From: JAGVSV01 sp040766135
GTDB taxonomy: Bacteria; Bacillota; Clostridia; Christensenellales; Aristaeellaceae
NCBI GenBank assembly: GCA_040766135.1
Contig: JAXGRA010000004.1
Coordinates: forward strand, 128,221 to 192,220
Reading direction: 5' to 3'
DNA length: 64,000 nucleotides
The notes beneath the pieces were generated by a model. It was not told where the DNA came from. It worked only from the letters and a program-made list of their open reading frames with translations, and made no database searches. Below, piece by piece: positions 25,081 to 33,454 of the stretch. Every line of letters begins with the position of its first letter. Within the stretch, counting starts at the first letter, position 1. A program made the position numbers and the translations under genes.

Positions 25081-27930
25081 TTAGAGATCGCCCTGCATGT
25101 TGGCGTACTCCTCCCTTGTAATGAGGGTTTTGCGGGCCTTGGTGCCTTCATTGCCGCTGATGATGCCGCGGCGATCCATTTCGTCAATCAACCGTCCGGC
25201 ACGGCCATAGCCTACGCGCAGCACGCGCTGCAGCATGCTGATGGACATCTGCCCCGCCTCCACCGCCATTTCAATGGCCTTGGGCAGCAGCTCGTCAAAC
25301 TCCGCACTGTCCGCATCATCGGCCGCAAGACTGCCATTGCCATTGGATTCGTTTCCGCCCTTTTCAATGTGCTCCATGATGTCCAAGTTGTAGTTTGGTG
25401 TATTGTGGCTCTTGACATACTCCACCACACGGCTTACATCCGCATCAGTGGTCAGGCAGCCCTGCACACGTTTGGGCGAGGAATAGTTGCGCGGCAAATA
25501 CAGCATATCGCCAAAGCCTAACAATTTTTCAGCGCCAGGGCCGTCCAATATCGTGCGGCTGTCCACCAAGGAACTTACCTGAAACGCAATGCGGCTGGGG
25601 ATATTGGCCTTGATAACGCCGGTAATAACGTCCACCGATGGGCGCTGCGTGGCCAGGATTAAGCAAATGCCTGCCGCGCGCGCCTTGGCGGTGATGCGCT
25701 TGATATGCTCATCGATGACCTTGCCGGAGGTAGCCATCAGGTCGGCCATTTCATCTACAATAACAATCAGCTTAGACAGTTTTTCTTCGTCCGATCCCAT
25801 CTTAGCGTTGTAAGCATCCACGTTGCGCGTACCGGTTTTTTGCAGTTTCTGGTATCGTTCATCCATCTCCTGGCATACCCATTCCAGCGCACTCACAGCC
25901 TTCTTGGGGTCGGTAATGACAGGCAGCAGCAAGTGCGGTATGTCGTTATAGGGCTGTAGTTCCACATACTTGGGATCCACCAGAATCAAGCGCACAGCAT
26001 CCGGCGATGCACAATACAAAAGGCTGGTGATAATGCTGTTAATGCACACAGATTTACCGCTGCCGGTGGCACCGGCAATGAGCAAATGCGGCATGTCCAT
26101 CAGGTCGCACAGCACCGGGGTGCCCGTGATATCAAGGCCCAGCGCCACGGTGGTGGGGGTCTTGGCCTCGCGCATTTTCTGGCTTTCCAGCACCTCGCGC
26201 AGATATACGGGGGTGGACTTATCGTTGGACACCTCAATGCCAATCAACCGTGTACCGGGAATGGGGATTTCAGCACGTGCAGGCGACTTGGACAACAATT
26301 CCATGGAAACATTGTCCATTACATTGCGCAAACGGCTGACATTGACCCCCTCGGCCAGCCGGATGGCAAAGCGTGTAACCGCCGGGCCACGCACTACCTG
26401 ATGCAGCTGTGCGCTGATATTGAAATTCTCCAGCGTTTGGATCAGATTCTCTGCGCGGGCCTGATCAGCCTCGGTTGTATCAGTGTCTTGATTGGCCGGA
26501 GGCTCCGTCAGCAGCCGGAAAGGCGGGCGCTCATAGTTGCTGCCCGTCCATTGCAGCTGCATGTGTTTGCGCTGCGTACCATCCACCATGCCATCCATAC
26601 GGCGTTCGCCTGTGCTGGCAGCAGCCAGCGGATTGACTGGTATACGCTTGCCGGTCAGGGGTACGGCCGGCGCGGTGTTTACCTCACGCACAGGTGCGTT
26701 GCGAACCGGCGCAGGGGCCGGCACAGGTTGAGGTTGAATAGGTTTACTGGCCGCAGCAGCAGTTTTCGTAGCAGCAGGAACAGGTGCAGCGGGCTTTTGC
26801 GTTTCAACTGCTGGTGCCGGCTGCGGTGGTGTTATGGGGGTTTCCACAACAGGAGCAGGCTGTGGAACGGGCTCCTGCTGCACAACAGGCGCCGCAGGGA
26901 CAACGGTGGTTGAACGCTGCTCATGCGCAGGCTGTGAAGTAACCGGTATACGGGGCGCTTCAGGCCCTGCTTGCGATGTAGCAGCCGGACGGGCGGATGG
27001 GACAACTTCCGCATAGGTAACTACAGCGCCTTGCTGTATCGGAATAAATCCATTGTCATCCTCTTCCATGTCCTCCTCATAAGAAGGAACAGGCTGTGGC
27101 GGCGTATAAGCGGGAATAGGTATGCTGCGCTGTGCCGGGGCAGGCTGCTGGGGCACCGGCTCCTCTGCAACCGGTGCAGCAGGCGTTATTTCAGGAGAGG
27201 CCGCAACCGGGGCATCCGCCTGCTCCGTTGCAGGCTGTGCCACCGGATCCATGCCAAGCACAGGTACTTGCTGGGGAGCTCCCTCCTTTGGCTGGCGACG
27301 TGCCCGGCGCGCATCCAAGGCACGAATCAGCGAGGCAGGGGTGCGCCGTATCATGCCAAAGAACAGCGAAATCATCGCTAAAATAAGCAGCACAAGGCTC
27401 CAAGTGGTACCTGCTAATCGCCATAGTGGATACGCTAGCACCATGCCGAGCCAGCCGCCGCCGGGCACCGGGGTCATGGTATCGCCATAGCGCCGGAAAG
27501 CCAGCGATATATATGCACTGTATCCGCCAGGGTCCTGTACGGGCAGATAGTTTTTGTTCACCTTATGTGTATAATCCATCAGCGACCCAAAGCCCTGCAC
27601 ATTGGTACACAGTGTAACGGTCGCCCCCAAACACATATAAAACACAAAGGATAACACAAACGCCCGGAAGGACACATATCGCCGGGATGAGAGCACCAAC
27701 AAGGCCCCCAGCCACAGCACCAGCACAGGCACCACAGGGTACAGCAACCCGCCTAAGCCAAGGGATACATACAAAAACCAGCGCAGCGAGGCTGAGGTGG
27801 TCTGCTGAAATAAGCCCACCAGCAGGCCGATACCAAAGGCTATCAGCACAATGCCAACCGACAGTGAAAGAAGCCCCCCACGGTCCGTAGACCGGAGGGC
27901 GGGTTTCGTTGTTCTGCGTGCACTGGACAA
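25081..27930 (-). CDS. ftsK: DNA translocase FtsK/SpoIIIE
   Basis: Membrane-anchored ATP-driven pump that moves chromosomal DNA through the division septum. It has 949 residues. About four N-terminal membrane helices (20-190) are followed by a long linker (about 200-460) rich in Pro, Ala, Val and Gln. The motor has Walker A GATGSGKSVCI near residue 618 and Walker B LIVIVDEMADLM. The C-terminal winged-helix gamma domain (LQRVLRVGYGRAGRLIDEMDRRGII) reads oriented DNA motifs. The start is TTG at 27930 behind AGGGGG. It is 14 bases downstream of a secreted protein gene and shares that promoter. Confidence 0.97.
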   Translation of the reverse strand: MSSARRTTKPALRSTDRGGLLSLSVGIVLIAFGIGLLVGLFQQTTSASLRWFLYVSLGLGGLLYPVVPVLVLWLGALLVLSSRRYVSFRAFVLSFVFYMCLGATVTLCTNVQGFGSLMDYTHKVNKNYLPVQDPGGYSAYISLAFRRYGDTMTPVPGGGWLGMVLAYPLWRLAGTTWSLVLLILAMISLFFGMIRRTPASLIRALDARRARRQPKEGAPQQVPVLGMDPVAQPATEQADAPVAASPEITPAAPVAEEPVPQQPAPAQRSIPIPAYTPPQPVPSYEEDMEEDDNGFIPIQQGAVVTYAEVVPSARPAATSQAGPEAPRIPVTSQPAHEQRSTTVVPAAPVVQQEPVPQPAPVVETPITPPQPAPAVETQKPAAPVPAATKTAAAASKPIQPQPVPAPAPVRNAPVREVNTAPAVPLTGKRIPVNPLAAASTGERRMDGMVDGTQRKHMQLQWTGSNYERPPFRLLTEPPANQDTDTTEADQARAENLIQTLENFNISAQLHQVVRGPAVTRFAIRLAEGVNVSRLRNVMDNVSMELLSKSPARAEIPIPGTRLIGIEVSNDKSTPVYLREVLESQKMREAKTPTTVALGLDITGTPVLCDLMDMPHLLIAGATGSGKSVCINSIITSLLYCASPDAVRLILVDPKYVELQPYNDIPHLLLPVITDPKKAVSALEWVCQEMDERYQKLQKTGTRNVDAYNAKMGSDEEKLSKLIVIVDEMADLMATSGKVIDEHIKRITAKARAAGICLILATQRPSVDVITGVIKANIPSRIAFQVSSLVDSRTILDGPGAEKLLGFGDMLYLPRNYSSPKRVQGCLTTDADVSRVVEYVKSHNTPNYNLDIMEHIEKGGNESNGNGSLAADDADSAEFDELLPKAIEMAVEAGQMSISMLQRVLRVGYGRAGRLIDEMDRRGIISGNEGTKARKTLITREEYANMQGDL

Positions 27931-27944
27931 TGATATCCCCCTGT

Positions 27945-29123
27945 TTATGGCTGTCCTGCCGAAAGATAGATAGCAGTCAGCACCTGGTCATACCCGAAGA
28001 CGAGCATTAGGCTGTTTTGTCCAAATAGATACGTAAGCAATTCCCCTTCCGAGAAACCATAGGCTTCAGCCGTACCTGCATCCATGGGCAATGTAGTGAA
28101 TGGCACACCCAGCGTTTCCTCACACGCATTGCGCGTGGTAACTCCAGGGAGAAGCCCATACAGCCCCAAACGTTGCGATACAATACCGGTCACTACTGCA
28201 TCCTGTGCGTTGTCAGCATCGGAAATCACATAGGTCTGTCGAAAAATGGCATCCTCTAGGTAATGCTTTTCACCGGCAGGGAAATACTCTGTATCCAAGG
28301 GCTGCCCAAAGCGGTCAGCCAACGGCTGCACAGCCTCGCCCAGCTGCACCGGGAGCCCGGGCAGCAACCCTTCACTTACACTATTGGCAATGTTTTGTGC
28401 GCTTTCGGGCTGCAGCATCCATGCGTCAGCTGCCAGGCCCATCAGCGCCAGCGTATGTCCCGCTTCAAAATCCCACAGTTCCGGCAATTCATGAAAGGCC
28501 AAATGTATAGCCACACCACGGCCGGACAGGCTGGTAAACTCCTCCGCCGGGTAGTAAATGGTAACGCCGGTTTTATCGGCCACAAGCCGCTCCAGCGGGG
28601 CCGGGGTTAGCATAAACGGATCCAAATATACGCTCAAGTCGGGCACAATATGCTCATCAATATATGCATCAATAACCTCCTGCGCAGCGTTGCGATCCAG
28701 GAAAACACTTTCGCCAGATATAAGCGCGCCATCAGATAGACGGAACATCATGGGTTCCATCATGCTGCCAGGACGGCCGGCAGGCATCCGCCCATGCGCT
28801 TCCATCAGCACGGTAAGCACTGAAGGCACACCAGTTTCGGGATATAATGCTGCCTGTGAAGTCACTGTCAGGCTCGTTCCGCCCTCCGTCAGAGTAGCAA
28901 GCGTCGCAGTATGATCGGCAATGCGGCCTTTTTCAAGGATGCTATTGTTGATGGCATCCTGTACAGCAGCATCAGGATGGATAATCTGCGGATAAGAAAG
29001 AGTGCCGCCGTTCCGGGCTATTTCCTCCGTCCTAACTTCAATTTCAATAACGGGCGTGGGCTGCGCGCTGACCACCAAGGGTACGAGCAGCAAACACACC
29101 AACACACAAAGCAGCCTGCGCAC
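27945..29123 (-). CDS. secreted protein of unknown function, possibly RsiV/PdaC-like (DUF3298)
   Basis: Not firmly recognised. About 392 residues. The N-terminus MRRLLCVLVCLLLVPLVVSA is a signal peptide with an AQP cleavage region and no lipobox. The first part (SYPQIIHPDAAVQDAINNSI) and the alternating strands around SQAALYPETG and VFLDRNAAQEVIDAYI recall the extracellular domain of RsiV-type anti-sigma factors and PdaC deacetylases, but the catalytic domain of the latter is absent. The C-terminal third (about 255-390) is different and unassigned. The start is GTG at 29123, six bases after AAGGGAGGTG. It precedes ftsK with only 14 bases between, implying co-transcription. Confidence 0.6.
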   Translation of the reverse strand: MRRLLCVLVCLLLVPLVVSAQPTPVIEIEVRTEEIARNGGTLSYPQIIHPDAAVQDAINNSILEKGRIADHTATLATLTEGGTSLTVTSQAALYPETGVPSVLTVLMEAHGRMPAGRPGSMMEPMMFRLSDGALISGESVFLDRNAAQEVIDAYIDEHIVPDLSVYLDPFMLTPAPLERLVADKTGVTIYYPAEEFTSLSGRGVAIHLAFHELPELWDFEAGHTLALMGLAADAWMLQPESAQNIANSVSEGLLPGLPVQLGEAVQPLADRFGQPLDTEYFPAGEKHYLEDAIFRQTYVISDADNAQDAVVTGIVSQRLGLYGLLPGVTTRNACEETLGVPFTTLPMDAGTAEAYGFSEGELLTYLFGQNSLMLVFGYDQVLTAIYLSAGQP

Positions 29124-29146
29124 AAAAAACACCTCCCTTTGCCGCA

Positions 29147-29175
29147 ATTGTAGCGGAAAACGGAAGATGTTTCAA
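29147..29175 (-). promoter_or_regulatory. predicted promoter of the secreted-protein/ftsK operon
   Basis: TTGAAA (29170-29175) and TACAAT (29147-29152) on the minus strand with a 17-base spacer, ending about 24 bases before the GTG start. Confidence 0.78.
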
Positions 29176-29256
29176 GTTGGCAACAACTTTTCACATTTTT
29201 GTTACAACCATTGTTTTTTAGCAGCGTATAGATAAGACGCTCTATTCATTCCCCGA

Positions 29257-30522
29257 TTATCCGCCGTACAGCTCCTTTTGCGCCCACTCAACCAGCGTGG
29301 GTGCTTTCTTGCCCACTGCCGCCACATTGCAATGAACACCCAACGTTTTATGTGCGACACGCATGACATCCTCCGCCGTTACGCGGCTGAGGCCACGCAG
29401 CACGGTGCTGGGCGTGCGCAGCTTGTTGCGCACTAGCAATCCGGTGCCCAGCGCTGCCATGCGATGATAGGCGCTTTCCTGCGCTAAAACATAGTTGGTC
29501 TTAATCTGTGTTTTTCCCTGCTCCAGTTCTGCCTGCGTAATGCCATCGGCCAGCAAACGAACACGCTCCTCCTCCATCTGCGCAAGGACGCTGCGCGCCT
29601 GCTTGGGGGCCGTGGCGGCATAGATTTGCAGATCGCCGCAGGTTGGGTACATGCTGGCACTGGAATAGACATTGTAGGCCATGCCCGCGTTTTCGCGAAT
29701 GCGCTGAAACAGGCGTGAGGACATGGAACCACCTAAAATATTATTGAGCACCAGCATGGCATAGGTATCCCTGCTGTTCATCGCAAGGCCGGGATAACTT
29801 ACGCTCAGATGCGTTTGCTCCGACGGCGCATCCACCGCCAGCGCCACGCGCTGGTTGGCCTGGGCGCTGGGATAAACAGCGGCCTCATTTCTTGGTTGCC
29901 AAGCATCAAAACGCTCCTTGACCAGTTCCATCACTTGTTCACGATTCATTCTTCCGGCCAGCGCCACCACGGTATTGGCCGGATGATAGTATTTTTCGCG
30001 ATATGCTGTAATGGCGCTACGGTCATAGGAAGCAATGCGCTGCGCATCGCCCAGCACCGTCTGCGCCAGTGTATTTCCCTGATAGGTGGCACGGCTGATT
30101 AAATCATCCGCCACATCCTCATAGCTGTCCTGCGCCATGCGGATTTCTTCCAGCACAACATTCTTTTCCCGTGCAATATCCTCCGCATCCATTTTGGGGT
30201 GCAGTACAATTTCACTCAGCAGCCTCAGCGCCTCCGGCAGGTTTTCATCGGTCACATTGGCATAGTACATCGTCAGCGTTTTGCTGGTAGCTGCGTTGAC
30301 ATTGCCGCCAATCATGTCCATGCGCATGGCCAGTTCCCGGCCCGTCCAAGTATGAGAGCCTTTAAACGACATATGCTCATTCAGATGCGACAGGCCGTTC
30401 TCGGCTTCGCTTTCCAACATAGAACCGGCTTTGACCCAAATGCCTACCGACACCGAACGCAGGTGGGCCATACGCTGCCACACCACGCGCAAGCCATTAT
30501 CCAATGTAATGATATCCGGCAT
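29257..30522 (-). CDS. M16 family zinc peptidase (processing-peptidase-like)
   Basis: Zinc metalloprotease related to mitochondrial processing peptidase and PqqL/YmxG. About 421 residues. The inverted zinc motif HLNEH is at residues 46-50, and the distal glutamate lies in EKNVVLEEIRM about 75 residues later. The second, inactive half-domain follows (about 200-420). The start at 30522 is set by GTAAGGAGA upstream; the longer frame to 30570 would cross the pnp terminator. It lies immediately downstream of pnp, as ymxG does in many Bacillota. Confidence 0.95.
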   Translation of the reverse strand: MPDIITLDNGLRVVWQRMAHLRSVSVGIWVKAGSMLESEAENGLSHLNEHMSFKGSHTWTGRELAMRMDMIGGNVNAATSKTLTMYYANVTDENLPEALRLLSEIVLHPKMDAEDIAREKNVVLEEIRMAQDSYEDVADDLISRATYQGNTLAQTVLGDAQRIASYDRSAITAYREKYYHPANTVVALAGRMNREQVMELVKERFDAWQPRNEAAVYPSAQANQRVALAVDAPSEQTHLSVSYPGLAMNSRDTYAMLVLNNILGGSMSSRLFQRIRENAGMAYNVYSSASMYPTCGDLQIYAATAPKQARSVLAQMEEERVRLLADGITQAELEQGKTQIKTNYVLAQESAYHRMAALGTGLLVRNKLRTPSTVLRGLSRVTAEDVMRVAHKTLGVHCNVAAVGKKAPTLVEWAQKELYGG

Positions 30523-30535
30523 GTTTCTCCTTACA

Positions 30536-30564
30536 GATAAACGGGGAACCGCAAGGGTTCCCCG
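30536..30564 (-). terminator. intrinsic terminator after pnp
   Basis: Perfect 9-bp stem (30542-30550 with 30556-30564) and a 5-base loop, followed on the minus strand by a short TTTAT run. It is in the 62-base gap between pnp and the M16 peptidase gene, so read-through may supply the latter. Confidence 0.75.
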
Positions 30565-30584
30565 CTTCATACTTAATGCGCTAA

Positions 30585-32747
30585 TCAGTCGTTGGACCGT
30601 CCATCACGGCGCGGGGGACGTCTCCGGTCACCTGTTGTTGGGCGGTTGAAAGGCTTGCGCTCGTACACCATGTCGTTACGAATAAGATTGACGCGGCCCT
30701 GGGAGTCAATCTCAGACACCTTGACCTCTACCTCGTCGCCTACGTTGAGCACGTCCTCCACCTTCTCCACACGCTCGTTGGCGAGCTTGGAAATGTGCAA
30801 CATGCCATCCTTGCCAGGCAGCAGCTCAATAAAGGCGCCCAGTGTGCTCATCACGCGCACCACTTTGCCATGGTACACTTCGCCCACTTCGACATCCTTG
30901 GCGATGCCCTCGATGATCTTGCGCGCCTTGCTGGCAGCAGCCTCATCGGGGGTGGCGATGGCCACACGTCCATCATCCTCAATGTCGATCTTCACGCCGG
31001 TTTCGGCGATGATTTTGTTAATCATCTTGCCGCCGGGCCCGATCACTTCACGGATCTTATCCGGGTTAATCATGAAGGTGATGATCTTGGGCGCATACTG
31101 GCTCAGATTCTCACGGGGCTGTGCCAGCGTATCCAGCATGATTTTCAGGATATGCAGCCGTCCATCCAGCGCCTGGCGCAATGCCTGCTGCAGGATGGGA
31201 CGATCAATGCCTTTGATCTTGATATCCATCTGAATGGCGGTGATGCCGTTCATGGTGCCTGCGACCTTAAAGTCCATGTCGCCCAGGAAGTCTTCCAGCC
31301 CCAGGATGTCGGTAAGCACCGCTACCTTGTCGGACTGTTCATCCTTGATCAAGCCCATGGCCACGCCAGCCACCGGCGCCTTGATCTTCACGCCGGCATC
31401 CATCAGCGACAGCGTGCTGCCGCACACCGAAGCCATGGAGGACGAGCCGTTGCTGGACAGCACCTCGCTGACCAGACGCAGCGCATAGGGAAACTCCTCT
31501 TCGCTGGGGATAACAGGCTCCAACGCACGCTCAGCCAGCGCGCCGTGGCCGATTTCGCGGCGCCCAGGCGAACGCATGCGGCCAGCTTCGCCGGTGGCAT
31601 AGGGCGGCATGTTGTAGTGGTGAATATAGCGTTTGGAATCCTCGTTTGACAATCCATCCAGCATCTGCACCTCACGCAAGGAGCCTAAGGTGGTAACCGT
31701 CAAGGCCTGCGTCTGCCCACGGGTAAATATCGCACTGCCGTGGGTGCGCGGCAAGATGCCAGTTTCGCACCAGATGGGGCGTACTTCCTGCGTGGAGCGG
31801 CCATCAGGACGGATGCCCTGATCCAAAATTTTGCGGCGCATGACTTCTTTGTTCAGGTTGTACAGGGCATCAGAAACCTCTCCCTCACGGCCTGCAAAAG
31901 TCTCGGCAAAATAAGCCTTCACTTCAGCCTTGACCTGCTCCTCGCGCTGCTGACGCTCGCTGCGATCGGTGGTGTCAAAATTCCATACAACCTTGTCGTA
32001 CGCGTACTCGCGCACAGCCTGAACCACATCCTCACCGGTAGTAACCAGCGGGAATTCTTTCTTGGGCTTGCCAATTTCAGCCACGATTTTTTCCTGGAAG
32101 GCCACTAGCTCCTTGATTGCCTCGTGGGCAAACAGGATGGCTTCCAGCATGGCTTCCTCGGACACCTCGTTGGCACCGGCCTCTACCATCATGATGGCAT
32201 CCTTGGTACCAGACACGACCAGATGCATGTCGCTTACAGCGCGCTGGGCTTCATCAGGGTTGAGAATCAGCTGGCCATTTACCTTGCCCACCAGCACCGA
32301 CCCGGTGGGCCCTGCCCACGGGATCTCACTGATGCTCAGCGCAATGGAGGATCCGATCATCGAGGGGATGTCCGGCGGGTTGTTGGTATCCACCGACAGC
32401 ACGGTGGCCACCACCTGCACATCATTGCGCATGCCCTTGTCAAACAACGGGCGCAGCGGGCGGTCAATCAGGCGGCAGGTCAACACGGCCTTCTCGGTCG
32501 GGCGGCCCTCACGCTTGATAAAGCCGCCGGGAATCTTGCCCACAGAATATAGTTTTTCTTCAAAGTCAACGCTCAGCGGGAAGAAATCCACGCCTTCGCG
32601 CACGGTATCAGATACAGTAGCATTGACAAGCACCACGGTATCACCGTAGCGTACCAGTGCTGATCCGGCTGATTGCTGAGCATATTTGCCAAACTCAACC
32701 GTCAGCGGCCGGCCGGCAAAGTCCATCGTGTAGGTTTTGTAATCCAT
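30585..32747 (-). CDS. pnp: polyribonucleotide nucleotidyltransferase (PNPase)
   Basis: Phosphorolytic 3'-5' exoribonuclease of RNA decay. About 720 residues. Two RNase PH-like domains are separated by a helical domain, with the catalytic-core segment DFKVAGTMNGITAIQMD in the second. The KH domain follows near 555 (REVIGPGGKMINKI), then the S1 domain near 625 (GKVVRVMSTLGAFIELLPGK). The C-terminus is basic (NRPTTGDRRRPPRRDGR). ATG 32747 lies after AAGGAGAAGAGG and is preferred to the in-frame ATG at 32768. It is located after rpsO, the classical arrangement. Confidence 0.98.
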   Translation of the reverse strand: MDYKTYTMDFAGRPLTVEFGKYAQQSAGSALVRYGDTVVLVNATVSDTVREGVDFFPLSVDFEEKLYSVGKIPGGFIKREGRPTEKAVLTCRLIDRPLRPLFDKGMRNDVQVVATVLSVDTNNPPDIPSMIGSSIALSISEIPWAGPTGSVLVGKVNGQLILNPDEAQRAVSDMHLVVSGTKDAIMMVEAGANEVSEEAMLEAILFAHEAIKELVAFQEKIVAEIGKPKKEFPLVTTGEDVVQAVREYAYDKVVWNFDTTDRSERQQREEQVKAEVKAYFAETFAGREGEVSDALYNLNKEVMRRKILDQGIRPDGRSTQEVRPIWCETGILPRTHGSAIFTRGQTQALTVTTLGSLREVQMLDGLSNEDSKRYIHHYNMPPYATGEAGRMRSPGRREIGHGALAERALEPVIPSEEEFPYALRLVSEVLSSNGSSSMASVCGSTLSLMDAGVKIKAPVAGVAMGLIKDEQSDKVAVLTDILGLEDFLGDMDFKVAGTMNGITAIQMDIKIKGIDRPILQQALRQALDGRLHILKIMLDTLAQPRENLSQYAPKIITFMINPDKIREVIGPGGKMINKIIAETGVKIDIEDDGRVAIATPDEAAASKARKIIEGIAKDVEVGEVYHGKVVRVMSTLGAFIELLPGKDGMLHISKLANERVEKVEDVLNVGDEVEVKVSEIDSQGRVNLIRNDMVYERKPFNRPTTGDRRRPPRRDGRSND

Positions 32748-32791
32748 CCTCTTCTCCTTAACAACCATAGTGCGCCCTTGGGCGCTTGCAA

Positions 32792-32820
32792 TAAAAGAGC
32801 CGGAACACGGCAGTTCCGGC
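32792..32820 (-). terminator. intrinsic terminator between rpsO and pnp
   Basis: Perfect 8-bp stem (32799-32806 with 32813-32820), 6-base loop, then TCTTTTAT on the minus strand. It should separate rpsO from pnp, at least in part. Confidence 0.85.
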
Positions 32821-32832
32821 CCGTGAGATACA

Positions 32833-33096
32833 TTATCTGCGCAGATTCAACTCCGCAATCAGCGAGCGATACCGCTCAATATCGGTGCGGCTTAGATAGT
32901 CCAGCAGCCCGCGGCGGCGTCCAACCATCAGCAGCAAGCCGCGGCGGCTGTGATGATCCTTTTTGTTGAGCTTCAGGTGTTCGTTGAGATGGTTGATACG
33001 TGTGGTCAGCACGGCAATCTGAACCTCCGGCGAACCGGTGTCGCCCTCGTGACGGGCAAACTTCTCGATAATCTGGGTCTTGGTCTCCTTGTTCAT
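32833..33096 (-). CDS. rpsO: 30S ribosomal protein S15
   Basis: Primary 16S rRNA-binding protein of the small-subunit platform. It has 87 residues and matches the family throughout: EKFARHEGDTGSPEVQIA at the N-terminus, LNKKDHHSRRGLLLMVGRRR in the middle and YRSLIAELNLRR at the end. The ATG follows AAGGAGGAACC. A ~100-base leader separates it from its promoter and could hold the usual S15 autoregulatory fold, but I could not assign one. Confidence 0.99.
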   Translation of the reverse strand: MNKETKTQIIEKFARHEGDTGSPEVQIAVLTTRINHLNEHLKLNKKDHHSRRGLLLMVGRRRGLLDYLSRTDIERYRSLIAELNLRR

Positions 33097-33199
33097 GGTT
33101 CCTCCTTATTGGGCTTTTCGCCCCTTCAATCGCCGCCGACACAGATGGCCCACGGAGAAGCGGTACCCCCGAGCCTGCGGTTTGTCCTCAGACCAAATA

Positions 33200-33228
33200 A
33201 GTATATCATGCAAGAACAAGCGTGTAAA
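33200..33228 (-). promoter_or_regulatory. predicted rpsO promoter
   Basis: TTTACA (33223-33228) and TATACT (33200-33205) on the minus strand with a 17-base spacer, divergent from the SRP RNA promoter about 70 bases away. Confidence 0.8.
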
Positions 33229-33272
33229 CATATTTTTCAGCCCCATGTGAGGGGTTGGGGCAAATATGCAAG

Positions 33273-33301
33273 TTGCAAAGGTGCGGGAAGTACGGTATGA
33301 T
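33273..33301 (+). promoter_or_regulatory. predicted promoter of SRP RNA and glyA
   Basis: TTGCAA (33273-33278) and TATGAT (33296-33301) with a 17-base spacer. Transcription should start about 33308, right at the base of the SRP RNA stem. Confidence 0.8.
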
Positions 33302-33307
33302 GCTTCT

Positions 33308-33424
33308 GCCGCATGCGATGTCGGGTCCTGTGCGATCTCATGGTGTGAACCCTGTCAGGTCCGGAAGGAAGCAGCAGTAAGCGCAAGTTGGGATGTGCTG
33401 CAGGGGCGCCTGACAACGCATGTG
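33308..33424 (+). ncRNA. ffs: signal recognition particle RNA (short, 4.5S type)
   Basis: Contains the invariant SRP domain IV core: GTCAGGTCCGGAAGGAAGC with the GGAA tetraloop and the AGCAG internal loop (about 33355-33375). The ends close with a perfect CATGCG/CGCATG stem (33312-33317 with 33417-33422), extended by GTCGGG against CCTGAC. Total length is about 115 nt, so this is the short type without an Alu domain, unlike the roughly 270-nt scRNA of Bacillus. The exact 5' and 3' ends are inferred from the stem and promoter. No terminator follows; glyA begins 31 bases later. Confidence 0.96.
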
Positions 33425-33454
33425 GTATTTATGTGTAGTTAAGGAGAAGCAATT

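Noticed and set aside
29222..29240. AGCGT/ACGCT palindrome downstream of the M16 peptidase gene as a terminator
   Set aside because: Only five base pairs with a long loop and no T-tract.
32772..32785. GCGCCC-TT-GGGCGC palindrome between rpsO and pnp
   Set aside because: Very short loop, no T-tract and a much better terminator lies next to it; probably incidental.
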